A stretch of 64,000 bases of DNA from Tetmemena sp. SeJ-2015. Taxonomy: Eukaryota; Ciliophora; Spirotrichea; Sporadotrichida; Oxytrichidae. A program made the translations under genes and the position numbers. Shown here one piece after another: positions 38,328 to 52,899 of this stretch. The notes under the pieces were generated by a model. It made no database searches. It was given only the letters and a program-made list of their open reading frames with translations, and was not told the origin of the DNA. Location of the stretch: the NCBI GenBank assembly GCA_027382625.1, contig JAJKFJ010022575.1, positions 1 to 64,000 on the forward strand, written 5' to 3'. Position 1 is the first letter of the stretch, and each line of letters opens with the position of its first letter.

Positions 38328-39665
38328 TCAGAAACCTTTGGCAGGATCTTTATTCTTTGGAACATTGAAGTTCTAGTTTTCTCTAGGCATGTTTGGTCTC
38401 TGTTAGTTTCTCTAAATAGCAGCTTGATTATTTGATCTTCCTCCGTCTGTGAGGGCCAGTGGTTGGTTATTTTAAGAACTTGAGCCATTTGCATAGTTAA
38501 AGTTTCTTGGGATATGTTAACTACCTCTGTTCATGGGCTGAGTTGGAGCAATATCCACGGGGGCTCCAATAGCTTGACGCCCATAGCTAACAGGCATGGC
38601 TGGGTCTCTCATTCTTTCGTCCACATAAACACCATGCCTGGAATCATCATAAGCTATAGGTTGGCTCCTCATTCCATAGTTGCTTCCAGAGCCTCTTTGA
38701 TAATTGGCGCCGTTAGACCCTCCATATCCAAGGCCTCTATTAGCAGTGCTAGAGTTAAATCCAATTTGCTTTGCAGTGTTATCCCATCGTGAGTCAAACT
38801 CAGGCGCTTCCTCTTCTCTCATATTCTTATAAAAGTCATAAGAGTTCTGATTGCCTCCCACTCTCTCCTTCACAACTTTTCTTCCCTAGCCATTTAGCAT
38901 ACGCTCATGACTAGCCTTTTACAGACCAGTGACATTATTGTCATAGATTTGCTGTCTCTCTAGAAGTTTCTACCCGCTCCCAATCGCTCCTTGAACTTTT
39001 TGACCGTACTGTTCACGCATCGGCCTTCCATCAGGGCCTATCTTAAAATTAGAAAATAAAATTTAGCAAACCATTAATCTTGGTGGAGCTAACATAGCTC
39101 TGCTGATAGAACTGCCCTTGGCCAGGTCCATTTGACATGGCTGAACTCATCATGTGCATTTTGGGGATATCTTCCATCCTAAAGCAAGTTTTATAATGAC
39201 CAAATTCAGACTTAATTGATCAATATTGATATTGCAAAATTGAAACATGTATTTAGTTTTAATGAAGTTGAATTATGTTGATAAAAATGCTTACATTTTT
39301 CTAGAATTCTGCATCATCTTATTCATTCTTTGGTCCATTTCCTCAAATCCCCTTCCAAATCCGCCCATATCTGAGAAGAAGGGATCGTTTTTGAAAATGT
39401 CCAAAGCTCCTCCACTCTTTAGTCCCACAGGTGCTCTCATCACTTAAAAGCATTAATAAAAATTGAGGAAATAATAATTAGGAAGAGCCATGATTTGCTA
39501 TTTAGAGATAGACTTACTTGGCATATCGAAGTCTCTCATCATTTTTTCAGCCATGCGATCAAATTAAGAGAAAGGGTCTCCTCCTCTTTGCAGGCTAAGT
39601 TAGTTCATATTGTGGCTCTAATCGCCACCTCTAAATGGCATCATAGAAGTTGATCGCTTATTCAT
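38328..39665 (-). CDS. Myeloid leukaemia factor (MLF) family protein
   Basis: ATG 39665 starts MNKRSTSMMPFRGGDQ. The N-terminal half is rich in Met/Phe/Gly with DPFF-type motifs (IFKNDPFFSDMGGFGRGFEE). It is followed by the MLF-like core: QSYVSSTKI, GPDGRPMREQYGQKVQ, then RMLNGQGRKVVKER and EEEAPEFDSRWDNTAKQIGF. The ending is Asn/Gln/Gly-rich and stops at TGA 38328-38330. MLF proteins shuttle between nucleus and cytoplasm and are linked to protein-aggregate control and transcription. GT-type intron or IES breaks occur near 39440-39520, 39180-39290 and 39045-39075. Confidence 0.8.
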
Positions 39666-39779
39666 TTCTAGAAACTCTAATAAGAAATTAATTCTATTAG
39701 GGGAATTTTATAATCCTAAATATCCAATTTCACTTTACCATCTACTAAGACTTCAATTTTCCTTTATACCCCCCAATAA

Positions 39780-40600
39780 TTTGTAGAATATTTATCACTC
39801 TCTAAATAAGAATAAATAGTGAAATCAGTAAATCTTGATGGTATATCCTTATCAAAGATTTATAATGTTTTAAAAAAAATTAATTAAGATTTTTTTATTT
39901 AAATTTATTTAAAAATCTGTAAAAATTAATCTTAATCCATACTTATTCTAAAAATAATAATTTGGAATAATATCTATCCATATTCAAATAAATTGTGTAA
40001 ATTTTTAAAATATAATACTAGAATTTTAAGAAATTGAGCAAAATTCTAAAACTTTTGATCATTTAATAGATAAGCAATAGTTTGTATTAGGAAGCTTTTT
40101 ATTTGTAAGAGTGTCTACTTTTCAGTTTAAAATTGAAGCTTACCTTGAAAGTATTTTAACTTCATACTTCTCGTTTATGATTTCAATCTTGCTCTTTATA
40201 ACTAGCTCCATAGATTAAATAGAAATCAGTATTTTGATATAGAATATAAATTATTGAGAGAGAAAAAAATACTCTTAAGAAGTAATGTAAAATAAATGGA
40301 CTGAAGAATTAGCTGTGAAACTATTACAATTTAAATCATTCTTATACCATTCGATAAGCATGAAACTTATACAAATTTATATCTTTGAACTAAGTTTTAG
40401 GGCTCATTTCAAATTAATATACTATAGATGCTTATATGAGTTATAATTCAAGAATAAACTGGTAACTTTAATCATATCTAGAGATTTAGATCGCTATACA
40501 TCTAATTAATGCTAAAATCATGCTATTTTTCTATTATTTAATAGCTGTAAAAAAGCTTAAAATCTGAAGAGATTGTTTTAGGCTTTTAAACTGTGATAAA
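39780..40600. other. AT-rich non-coding stretch
   Basis: No conserved coding, RNA or repeat feature recognised. Confidence 0.4.
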
Positions 40601-42137
40601 TTAGAAAACTCCTATTTAAAATTTGGCCAATTATCAGTTGTTTTCAAATCCTTAGCAAAATAAATTAAAAGATGTTGCTCTGATTGGAGTTGTTTAGAAG
40701 GTGAAAATGGAGAAAAAGGCTCCCAGCTCAATTCTGAATTGTCGAGCCACTAATCCATGTCTTAATCTTTTCCTCCTTGATTTCCAGTTAGCTTGCTTGA
40801 AGGCTTTTCGGAACAGTTGAAGAAATTTATTTTAGAAATTTACACAAATGAAAGCTTTTTTTAATAGAAATTATCATCCAAAAAGCACTCATCGAGGCGA
40901 GAGAAGTAGCTGTTTGCTTAATCTTAAGGTTTCTTTTGTTAGTTGAGCATGCTCATTAAATTATTTATCATGAAATCTTCGTCTAAAAAACATTTAATTC
41001 TCTTTATAATTGATTAATAATTTAGTCTGGCTATTGATATAGATTAACCTATTTTGCAACTTATTTAATGTCAAATTAAAATGATAAGACTTTATACTTC
41101 TTAGAAGGAGGATTGCTATGATTGCTGTCTATGTTTGAATGAGTTTAAGTTCATTGAGGTAGCGCTGGAGATAAGACCTGGCTTAGATCTTTACATTTGG
41201 CAGCTGTGATTATTGAAAGAGCAGCAGCAGATAATTTGCTGGGAGGCAACGGAGTACTAACTCTAAAGAGGTAGATTCAAGTGAGGAACTTGATCTTCTT
41301 AAAATAAGGTGGAGCAGATCACTGGTTTACTATTATCCTCATTTTTAAGATGTTCAAAATAGATATATAAGAAAAGGAAGATGAATTATATTGATATCAA
41401 TGTTTTAATAAAATAAATAGTTTGAATAAAATGCTTTTTGTCCTCATTTTAATTTAAATCAAGGTTTTATTATAATTTATATATTTATTTAATGTAGGGA
41501 TGACTACTGTTTTTAAAGTTAATTAAAATTGATTTGACGCTCTTCTGATTCCTATTAATTAAAGTCAGCAAATTATAATTAGAAAAACTAAAAATAAGGC
41601 TATAAATATAATGTAATATACAATAAGAGGGATTCACTCCCTCGTTCAATTTTTATTAATATTATAAGAATATATGCTAAAACAGATATATTTAAATAAA
41701 CATACATCAAATCTAAAATATATAGATTTGCATTAACTATCTTTGAAATTAATTAGACACATCATAGGAAAACTTATTAGTAAATTAATTTCCTTAATGA
41801 ATTACAAATAATATTTTCTGATAGAAAGATTACTTATGAAAGTTAAATTTATCTAAATTTGAATAGGTTGTACAATATTAGAAGTGTCCCCCCTAACTTT
41901 TTGAAACAAAAGTAGGATTGATTTTAACTTAAGACTAAAGAGGCTTTTGCACTTGCACCTCCTGACATTAAGGGACTTGAATCTGCAAGAATGTTGAAAC
42001 TTTCTGAGTCGAAAAGTTTGCTAATTATTGATTTAAATATTAAAACATATAGTTTTATGTTTAAATTTAAGATCAAGTGGGTGAGCTGTATTGCAATAGG
42101 CTTCCTTCACTGTATCAGCTATCTCTTTCTTATCCAT
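40600..42137 (-). CDS. Unknown IES-interrupted gene
   Basis: ATG 42137 starts MDKKEIADTVKEAYCNTAHP. Further segments on the same strand: LFDSESFNILADSSPLMSGG (~41.97 kb), then after a ~550-bp AT-rich insert NSKPVICSTLFQEDQVPHLN and SRSKPGLISSATSMNLNSF-like sequence (~41.15-41.35 kb), NNLMSMLNQQKKPQDQANSY with SRLDECFLDDNFY (~40.87-40.97 kb) and MDQWLDNSELSWEPFSPFSP (~40.7-40.77 kb). The 3' end is open. The product seems small, Ser/Gln-rich and acidic near its end, like a transcription-factor or adaptor tail, but this is a guess. Confidence 0.5.
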
Positions 42138-44085
42138 TATAGTTTTAGTATCTAATTTATACTCTTAATTTAACCTTATAAATAAATAATGAATTCATTT
42201 ACTTTAATTTTCATTTAATTCTCTTTTAATTCAGTTTTAAGAAACACTAGCACAGCAAATTTATGTTCACATGAAATAATAGAGAGACACTCGTTTTTTA
42301 TCATTAAAATTAGAATTCATATTAATTACTAAACTTTATTTTTTAACCTTAATATTTTCTATTTAAATTAACCAAGAATATCTCAGACGTTATAATTCAT
42401 AAATTAATTTGAATTAAACTCCTCTTTAATCGGAAGTGATTCTTGAGTGATAAATAGAGAATATAGAAAATAAAAATATATTTTATCTAAAATCTTGACC
42501 CAAATATCGGATCTTGACCTTCAAATCTTTACTTGATGCTTCTTCTCTTAAAGATGAGTGATTCAAAATTAAAACAAAATAGAATTTATGGTTATCTAAA
42601 AGTAATAAAAACAGAAAATAAGAATTATTATATTAAAGTTTAAACTAAATATCTACTAATAAATTAATGAGTTCTGAGACTCAAGGAATAAGTTTTCATT
42701 TTCTGAAAGAGAGGCGGATAACAAATTCTAAAAGTCAGTTTATTTATTCTCTACTTGAGTATTCAAGGATCTTTTCTCTGAAAAACTAATAAATTTTGTA
42801 TTTTTATTAAAAATAATTTTATAATTAAATGCTTCATAATTTTGATAATGTTTAAATGAAAAAGAATTGTGATCATCTGATTACTTTTAAGTGACTTTTT
42901 AATTTAGAATGGTGATGTTTTAGAGTTTTTGTACCTCATTAGAGAAATTTGAATCGATAATATGCTTTAATGAAACATAATGGAATTAATTTATATTTCG
43001 ATAAAGCATGTATCGAGTTAATTAGATTTCAGATGAGGACTCGCATAAGAAGTCTCATCATTCCTGCTAGGTAATTAATTATTTAAAGCAAATAAAATAT
43101 CTTTAAAATTAATTGTTGACGTACCAAATTATTATTATGATCAGAAACCTTTTATTTCTTTTTAATTCAAACACTTTTTAGTGTATCTTATTAAATAATA
43201 AACACTTTATTTAAATCGTATTTAATTACAAATTTAAGGATAATCAATTTTTTTTGAAACATTTAAGATTTTTAATCACTTCTAATTTTTAAATTAATCT
43301 AGTTAAATAAGAAATATCAACACTCTCTCAATAATTAAATAACTTGTTTTAATCATATAATCCAAAATTGAAAATATTTTTAACTTTTAATTAATTATCC
43401 TAAAAAGATAAATTAAAATATGTTAAAAATATTCTTTAAGGAATGTGGTTAACACTATTCATGTAGCTATGAGTCCATAATTGAACTTTTTATAGCAACT
43501 ATCTCTCCTTAAATTAAAATATCCTTTTACAAGAGTTTATAAGATCTCTGGTTGCTTATTTTAGCTATATTCTTCATCGTTGGTTTTCAATTTAGATTCA
43601 AATTTACTATTTCGAAGTTTCCAATAAATATTTAATTACTTTAAAAAAGTAATCAGTTTAAAATATAGAAGGAATTGTTTCATTACTTCTTCAAAAATTA
43701 AATCAATTTATTTTTTATGGATAAAAATTAATTTAGATATTTTGTAGTTTGGATTTAAGATTGGAGACTGGCTCATCATCCCTCAGCAATTTCATCATCT
43801 CTAAGATAAAATATATTTAAATTACTATATGCTTTACGTTTATAAATAAATTGAATTATTTACTTTTTATTCTCCATCTATTAATCTGTTTATATTTTAA
43901 TCTTGAATGAAATTAATTGGTTTATTTATTTTCACTTTTTATATTTATTACCTATCTATTTGAATATAACTCTATAGGAGAAATTAATTTCAAAAAAGGT
44001 GGATAATTTGTGGCAATACCTTTTTCTTGATCTATATTTCATATATAGACATACAAATAAATTTTAAAAATAATATTGACTTAAA
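42138..44085. other. AT-rich germline spacer
   Basis: About 1.9 kb without a supported gene. It separates the unknown gene from the zinc-finger A locus and ends at a TIR element. Confidence 0.45.
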
Positions 44086-44410
44086 ATTATCTTTTCTCCC
44101 CGAATTTTGACTAGCAGCTAGGAAGCCAGCTTTTCCAATAAGTAGCCACAGTTTTTAGTCTTTTTCACTTAACTTTAGAGAAGTGGCTTCAAACCCATCT
44201 CGCATGTTGGGCAAGAACGGTCCCTATCATTGTTGGATTTAATAAATCTGTAATATTACCTTTTATGACATTTTTCTAGCAATACTCGGTCTCACAAGTA
44301 GCGCTTACAGTCCCAAGTTTAAGAATAGGTGAGCTTCGTCATCGTTCGTTCATGGTTTTAGAGGAAGCAAGCTCATAAGTTTTTGAAAAATCGGGGCTGA
44401 ACGTATAATA
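44086..44410 (+). mobile_element. TIR element family A, copy 2
   Basis: The right terminus AATCGGGGCTGAACGTATAA is intact; the left terminus (TCCCCGAATTTTGACTAGCA) is diverged. The body shares GCTAGGAAGCCAGCTT, AGAAGTGGCTTCAAA-like sequence and TTTTAGCAATACT with the other copies. It lacks coding capacity. It lies 3' of the zinc-finger A finger block, close to the last recognisable coding fragment. Confidence 0.82.
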
Positions 44411-44734
44411 CTAAAGTTTCTCAATTAATTTATTGTTGTAATTAATCTGTAGGCATCTTTTCATACTCCATTGGGTGGTGAATATATATGTGCTTCTTTA
44501 TTGAACTGTAATATTATGTAAATAGTTTAAAAAAATAGAAACAAATAATCTAAAAACCATATAAAGAATAAAAAGTAAATTATGCACACAGTATATTCTT
44601 TAAATTTAAAAATTAGCAATAAAGTTTCAACTTTAACATATCAAATTCTGATGGGCGATAATTTTCGAGATTGACAAACTAATCTAATCATTGAATTTAA
44701 AAATTAATGTTAAATTTGTATTATATGTTTTGAA

Positions 44735-46190
<1,456 letters not shown>

Positions 46191-46194
46191 TCAA

Positions 46195-47390
46195 CAAAAT
46201 GTTTGTATAAGCAATTTAAAGTTTAGATAATTTAATAACTTTAGCTTATAAATTACCATTCATCTTTTTAATTATTCTATAATAATTATTAGATAATTTT
46301 TAATTAAATAGTACCATGGATAAATAGAGCTGTGTAATTTATAGATGGCTATTTCGATAAAGTTTAAATAATAATTATATTCATTCAATTTTAACTCATC
46401 ATCATCATTATTTTTTTTTATTAATCTGCTGATTCTTAAATCAAGAGCCTGCAATTTTAAATTATTTATTGAGAGCATATCTGCATTTTAAAAGTTAATT
46501 AAAAATAATTGGAAGGCAACATTTAAAATGAATAATTATTTATGCGCTTTTCAACTCGGTGGTGAATAAGAAAATGCGAAAGAGAGAAATCTTTAAATTG
46601 TGAATTTAGGTTAAATAATAGTTAAATAAATAATGATGGATAAGAAATCAGGAGTTACAGAGGTAGAAAAAAATATAATTATTTTATCACGCAATCAATA
46701 GTAAAAATAATCATTAAATGAGCAGGAATCCGCTTTTAAAAAACCTTTTGCCTTTATTTTATTTTGCCAAAAATATTCCATTTTGAGAATGAGCGATGTT
46801 AGTCGAGCTTGAGTATATATTGATAGCAACTTTGCTAAAAATTATTTAAATAAAATAAATATATTTATTCGTGAAATAAGCTGCTGGATGCAAATTTGAA
46901 TTATGAACTTATATTAAACTTAATAATCATTAATTTTGAACAGGATTATTCCCTCCTACTCTTAAACCATTAGCTTCATATTTATTTATCATTAATTACT
47001 CTATCTATATTTTCCAATTTAAAATCAAAACTAAAACCAGCATAAAATTGACTAATATTTTGGCAAGAACTAAATGATAAATATAAGATAGTAAAGATTA
47101 CTTGTAAAACAGAACTTCTATTCTAGAATAAAAAATTCAAAAGGTGGTGAGCATATTTATTTTCTCTATTAATTTAAGAAATATAATAGAAACAGTTTAC
47201 TTATCTTCTTAAATAATTCTAATGAATTTAGTCTTGAGTTAACTATTTCATGATAAGCAAAATAATTTTAATTTAATGACATATAACTATAAAAAATTAA
47301 GATGATATTCTGAGTCACTCAATATTCTCAAGCATTCATTGTAGATTATTTTCTTATTTAGTTTTTACGATATTGTAAATAAAGGCTGCT
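46195..47390. other. AT-rich gap inside the zinc-finger A locus
   Basis: No conserved coding sequence recognised. It separates the finger block from probable upstream segments and looks like a large IES or intergenic DNA. Confidence 0.4.
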
Positions 47391-50300
47391 CAGTATTCAT
47401 CAGATTTGGAAACCTGACTCCTTAGCAATCATAAGTGGTTCATTAAATTAAAATTATAGCACTATTAAATATGGTTCCTCCAAACAAGGGTTGAAGGATT
47501 GGTGATTTGCGATTTGGCACTTGAAGAGAGGGGAGTGGCAATCGTAGTTCTTGAACTCTCTGGGGCTTGCGTCATCGCTTTTAAAGCCAATCGACCAGCT
47601 GCCTGAGATGTCAAGTGCTACTCTATCAGCAGAGCCAAAGGCTGCATCTATCTAGTCCCTCCCAAAGTAATAAACGTCCATAATGATAAATTAGAAAGTG
47701 AGAGGAGTCGAGTTTCTTTAGTTTATTATGCTACTAAAATATGGGAACTGGCTCTAGTCTCCTCTCGTTTCTCTCTTGACTTAAGCATAATCGTTGCCCA
47801 TTCTTAAGAAAAACATCTATAAATAAAGGAACACTTTAATTACTCTTTAAAACAAATGGCTTTGAAATTTGTTGTAATTCTGAAAGGCTAGTTGGTCCAT
47901 GAAAGATTTTTAGGAGAAGGCATAAATTTAATGAGAGGTCTGGGGTGGTGTTGAGTCTGATTATTATTGGTTTAGAAAATACCCTTGACTCCCTTGAAAT
48001 CTCTAACTTCCCATATCTTATAATGAAATAGAGAGTGTGTAACTTTCTGTATTTAATCTTAACCAGGTTATGAGGGAGCTTGAGGTGCACTGCTGATCAA
48101 ATAATCTTAACTCATTTGCTCCTGTCTATTCAAAATAGTAGGCGCATTATTCACTTGAACTAGCATCGTCTACACGTTGCTGTACATAAAACCTCTTTCT
48201 GGCTATTAAAATCAAAATGGTTTTAAACTATTATAGTGGAATTGTTAAATGGGGTAAGAACAATAAATTATTCTTCATAATTAAAATTCTCTACTATAAA
48301 AAGATTCTAGAAGTCAAAAGAGAATTTCCATAATCTATATTTTGGGAAAGAATAAAATAAAGTTTAAAAATGGTTTTTAAAATCAAGGAGTATTGTTCTA
48401 AAAGTTTTTTTTTAAAAGTTACAACAATTTCATTTTAAATTCTGTTGATAGTAGTAGTCATTTACTTAAATAAGACAAAATAAGATTTTTAAATTGTTAA
48501 ATAGGAAGTTGTTAGGGAACCTATGCCGGCTGAACCTAGTACTGATTTTATTAAATAGTATTGTAAATGAGCAATTAAATTATAAAAAATAAATCCGATT
48601 TAATTATTTTATTTTTACTTTAAATCTAAATTGATTGAGAGCAAGTGTTATACTTTTTTATTTGGAATTCTCCTCTCAATCATCAAGATACCGCCTAGTC
48701 TTAACTAATTTTTTAGGAAAAAAATAAAAAAAGGGGAAAATTTTTCTCTTTTTTTTAATTTTTAAAGTTTATCAATAGAAAACCCTTATAAAATAATCCC
48801 AAAATTTTCCCCATTAATCTTAGAAATAGTATGAATAAGTATTTAAAGTTTAAAATATAAGATATGAAACTTTATTTTGAATTTTATTTCTGGAATATAA
48901 AATGGCTGCTGAGGGAAAAATCCCTTGCTGCTGGTTAATCACTTCACCAGTAAAGCCTTGCTACTAATAGGTAACTGGCTTCGAAGTGAATGGCTGACCT
49001 ATCTAATGCACCGTCTATTGAGGCATCACTTTTATTCATCATAAAATCTACTTTTAATTATAACACTTTGGTGAGCTAAACTTATTTTAAAAAAAATAAA
49101 CCTAAAAAACTTATTGCGTAAATTCACCCTAAGGTAGTTTCAAAACTAAACTGCTATTAAAATTATTTAGAAGTTGCTATATGGTGAATACATTATTTTT
49201 TTGTGGGGTTTATTACTATTGCAAAATATATTTGGATTCAAGTTATAATATACTTTATCACTTTATCATTTCCTGTTTTATAAAAAAGGGAATAAAAATT
49301 CTTAGAGCATATTTTTCATAACATTATATTTAAGATTCGATATTTAATTGAAAAGTTAAAAGGTTTTTTATTTACTTTCAAAGCAATAGGCGTAATTATA
49401 TCGTTAAGATTATTAAGGATTCACTCCTCTTTAGGGTTTAAAATATACCATTTTATAAAATAAGTTATCATAAAAATGGGAGTGCAAAATAATTTAAGAG
49501 ATTCCTTTTTTTGAACTCGGCCCTTCCTATTAAAAGCTTGATTTAGAAGACCTTGGCCGAAAAACTGAGGATCGAAGTCTCCCGCTATCACCTCTGAGCA
49601 AGGGGGCAGAACTAAATTAGTGGCTGCAACATTTTGGTCGGCGGGTGCTTGTTGCTTTTATCCTTGTGGTTGAAATTAATTATTTTCTGAGTTTTGTTTG
49701 GCTGGTGAATCAAGTATCTCATATTCTTATTGCTTTCCCTCTCTAGAACTTAATTAGATAAGGAGCGAAAATAATAAGCATAATTTATTACAAGACCTCA
49801 TAATAAAGGGGTTATTTTTTGGTTCGGGAATTTCAAAGCCCAAAAACTTTTAAATTTTCTCCAATTTCCCTTGGGTTAAAGGGCCTTTCCCCCCTTTCCC
49901 TTTCCCCCTTTTTTAAATTTAAAGTGGAGATTAAAATAATTTTTTTAATTTTTCAAAATAGGAAAGAAAATTTTTTTTATTCTTTTAAGCCCTTTTCTTT
50001 TGAATTAAAGAGGTTTTAATTTTGTTTAAAAAATTATCCCTTTTCTTTTCCCTTTAAAAAGATATTTTGCTTTTTAAAAATTTTAGTTTCCCTTAAAATT
50101 AAAAAACTTTAATTTTTTCGTTCCTTTCTTTTATCTTTCTTAAACAATTCTTATCGTTGAATTTGTTAATAAATATAAAATTTTATGTAGCGAATTTATT
50201 TTTATCTTTTTTATCTTTTATATTTATAAAAATATTTTAATAACGGATGTTTGGGAACAGTTGAATTCATTTCGCTCGCAAAAATTTTCTCTTGCTTAAT

Positions 50301-51556
50301 TAAATGGTAAATATGTAAAATATACTTCAGTATTGCAGAAACTTTACTTTTGCTCCTCCACAAATAAAATATTTATTTGCTCACTGAAAATCTTTTCTGC
50401 GTCTTGTCTATTTTAGATAGCAGAATAAATATTTTTAAGTTAATATGTTGAATTATTATTGGGATTCTCATTACTAAATTATTATTTATCATAGAAATCA
50501 GTATTTTTCTTAGTATATATCTTTAATACTACTGGTCAAATTTATTAAAAATATATGCAGATTAGTTACTGAAAGAGAATTAAAGACTTCAAAAAAATAT
50601 TTTAATCAGTAGTAATTTGAAAATTGTGTTAAATTATTTTTTGTTTATAAAAAAATTATTTTATGGCAATTTTAAAATAATTTGTATAAAATAATCTAAT
50701 TTAAAGTGAAATTCTTCCTTTTTTAACTCAGTTCTGATCTGGACTGCATAAATTTGAACAATAATTCTACTTTGAATAGAAATTTTAATTTATTTTGGTT
50801 TTATGGTTTGTTTTTATTTTTAAAAAGTCTTATTATAATCCTAATTTATATTTCTATCTTTATTTTTATTTATTTAGATATCCTCTGACTTAGCTAAATA
50901 TAGGTCGCTAATATCGTTAAGAAATTGATTTATAAAGAAATAAGATATCGGAGTTAGTGTTAGCCGCTTTTATCTAGAGAATAAAGGACTCCTGCTTTGC
51001 GAATCTTCCATTCTCAAAAGTCTCACCAACTTCGTTGATTCAAAATTACTCATTCTCAAATTTATTATTATAAACAGCAATGGATATAATTTAAAACGTT
51101 GATTTATATTAAAGCAGTTATTAGATTAAAAGAAAGTAAAAATCTTTGATTTGTGAGTCTGGTGAATTTACAACCTCTCTTATTGAGTTATATTATAAAT
51201 CATCCAACAATTTAATTAATATAGTATGAATACGATTAGGTAATTTTAAAAAAATAAATACAGAATGTTTTCATTTTTACTTTTCTATCTAACTTATCTT
51301 AATTTGTGTGTCTTTGATTCATTTTCTCTTCATTTAGGAGCTTTATTGCTTTAATTTCATTCAGATATCGGTTTACTTCCTTTTATTGCTTACTCGCCCT
51401 CTCTTTGCCTTAAAGTTTATCTTTAGCTATAGCATCCAATATCTTACATGAGTAGAGAGTTAAGAGTATTCTGACTGACTATGTATATTAAATAGAGAAA
51501 TCATGCTCATTTCTAAGTTATACTAATTATTGTGGAGTTCCTTGTGTGTCAACCAT
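47390..51556 (-). CDS. Candidate N-terminal MDSs of zinc-finger protein A (or a separate gene)
   Basis: The minus strand carries a series of separated protein-like segments without TGA: MVDTQGTPQQLVQLRNEHDF and QQKEVNRYLNEIKAIKLLNE (51.3-51.56 kb), NSIREVVNSPDSQIKDFY (~51.15 kb), MEDSQSRSPLFS (~51.0 kb), KQQEYEILDSPAKQNSENNQ and VIAGDFDPQFFGQGLLNQ (49.5-49.75 kb), QQTVHQIGQPFTSKPVTYQQ (48.9-49.0 kb), FMYSNVQTMLVQVNNAPTIL (~48.15 kb) and MDVYYFGRDQIDAAFGSADR with LDISGSWSIGFKSDDASP (47.45-47.67 kb). Strand, order and the Gln-rich regulatory-protein style fit the N-terminal half of the zinc-finger gene downstream, but linkage across kilobase-long AT gaps is unproven. Confidence 0.45.
49800..50115. 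other. Homopolymer-distorted stretch
   Basis: Runs of T, C, A and G far above the local background, resembling 1.65-5.6 kb and 51.75-51.96 kb. Probably a poorly resolved consensus. The open frame across 49819-50019 is not credible. Confidence 0.55.
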
Positions 51557-51749
51557 TTTAGCTGCAAATTATTTAGGGAATTTATCGGATATATCAATAA
51601 AATATAATTTAAAAGCTAAAACAAAAAATAATAATCAAAAATAAGATAATGAGCTCAACGGTTTGCTTACCTCATGATGTTTTGGAAATCTGTTTGGAGA
51701 AACTTTTAAGAAAATAGAGTGACTTTAGGAATTCTCACTCTGCCACTAT

Positions 51750-52620
51750 GAATTTTAGGGGGGGGACGGGGGCACCCCCCCCCCTTTTTTTGGGCAAAAT
51801 GCCCAAAAATCCCTTTAAAAGGGCCAAAAACGGGCCCAAAAAAGCCAAAAAATTTAAAATTTTTTCCTTCGAAATTTCCTTGAGGTCAAATTTAGATTTT
51901 AATTTTTTTTTAAAAATGTTTTTTTTTTGTTATTAAGTCTAATTTATAAATATTTTTGGGGCCCCATCCTTTTAATGACTTTAAACAATTTGACTCCTTT
52001 TTAATTTTTTCAAAATAGTGAGCCTAAGAAATGATTATCAAAAATAGGTAGAAGTAGTTCTGCAATAGATTTCCAAGAAGTTTAAATGCTATTGTCAAAA
52101 TCGTAAATAAAGCTTGCTATCCTCTATAAAATAGAATTAGCGAGATCTTTTCTTTTTTAAAGTCAGAGTAAGAAACCAAATACTGCAATAGATGAAATTA
52201 TCTTGACTTTGATCTTAACTTGCCATATTTTTCTTAAGTAAATAAATTCGAGGAAAGATTTCTCTATGTTGGAAGGACTTCAAATAATTGCAATATTTAT
52301 TAATACTGATGGCTGATTTAACTTATATTTAGCCTCTAATTGTGGCTAATATTGTAGATTTTGCTGGTGTTGATCAATTATCTGTCTAAATATGCCCTAT
52401 ATTATTTTAAAACTATTATTTTAATGGTAAATTTGACTTGAAACATATTTTGCGATAATTTTTGAAAAAATTTGAAATCATGAAATTTGACCCTCAAGGA
52501 AATTTCGAAGGCCAAAAACTCTTAATTTTTTGCATTTTTTTGCCGATTTTCGGCCTGTAAGGTCGATTTTTGGGCGATTTGACCATAAAAGGGGGAGGTG
52601 CACTTTCGTCCCGCCGAATT
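51750..52620. mobile_element. TIR element family B, ~870 bp
   Basis: The arms at about 51757-51897 and 52478-52618 are inverted copies. Shared blocks include CCTTCGAAATTTCCTTGAGG, TCAAATTT, CCCAAAAATC and the outer GGGACG...GCACC. The left arm is full of G/C/T/A runs while the right arm reads normally, so the left arm is probably mis-assembled or poorly polished. The interior has no recognisable transposase, so this looks non-autonomous. Confidence 0.82.
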
Positions 52621-52899
52621 TTAAATAGCAAATTGAAATGTTTAATTTATTAGAAATAAGTTGATTGCTATTGAACTCGACTCATTATTAAGAAATTATT
52701 AATTTTTTCATTAAAAAAATCTAATCATATTCATCCTATAATTAAATACTTATAGGTTATAAATTGGTTAGTTGAGACCCCTTCTTAAGTAATTTTAACT
52801 CCTAATTTTGACTTATCTATATTTCATAAATAGTATAAAATATTATTATATTGCTCTTAATTCTCATCAATTATTTACTTTATGATAGATTTAAAATAG

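Noticed and set aside
51748..51936. Short plus-strand open frame with Gly/Pro/Lys runs
   Set aside because: It lies in the left inverted arm of a TIR element and is built from homopolymer runs that are probably consensus errors.
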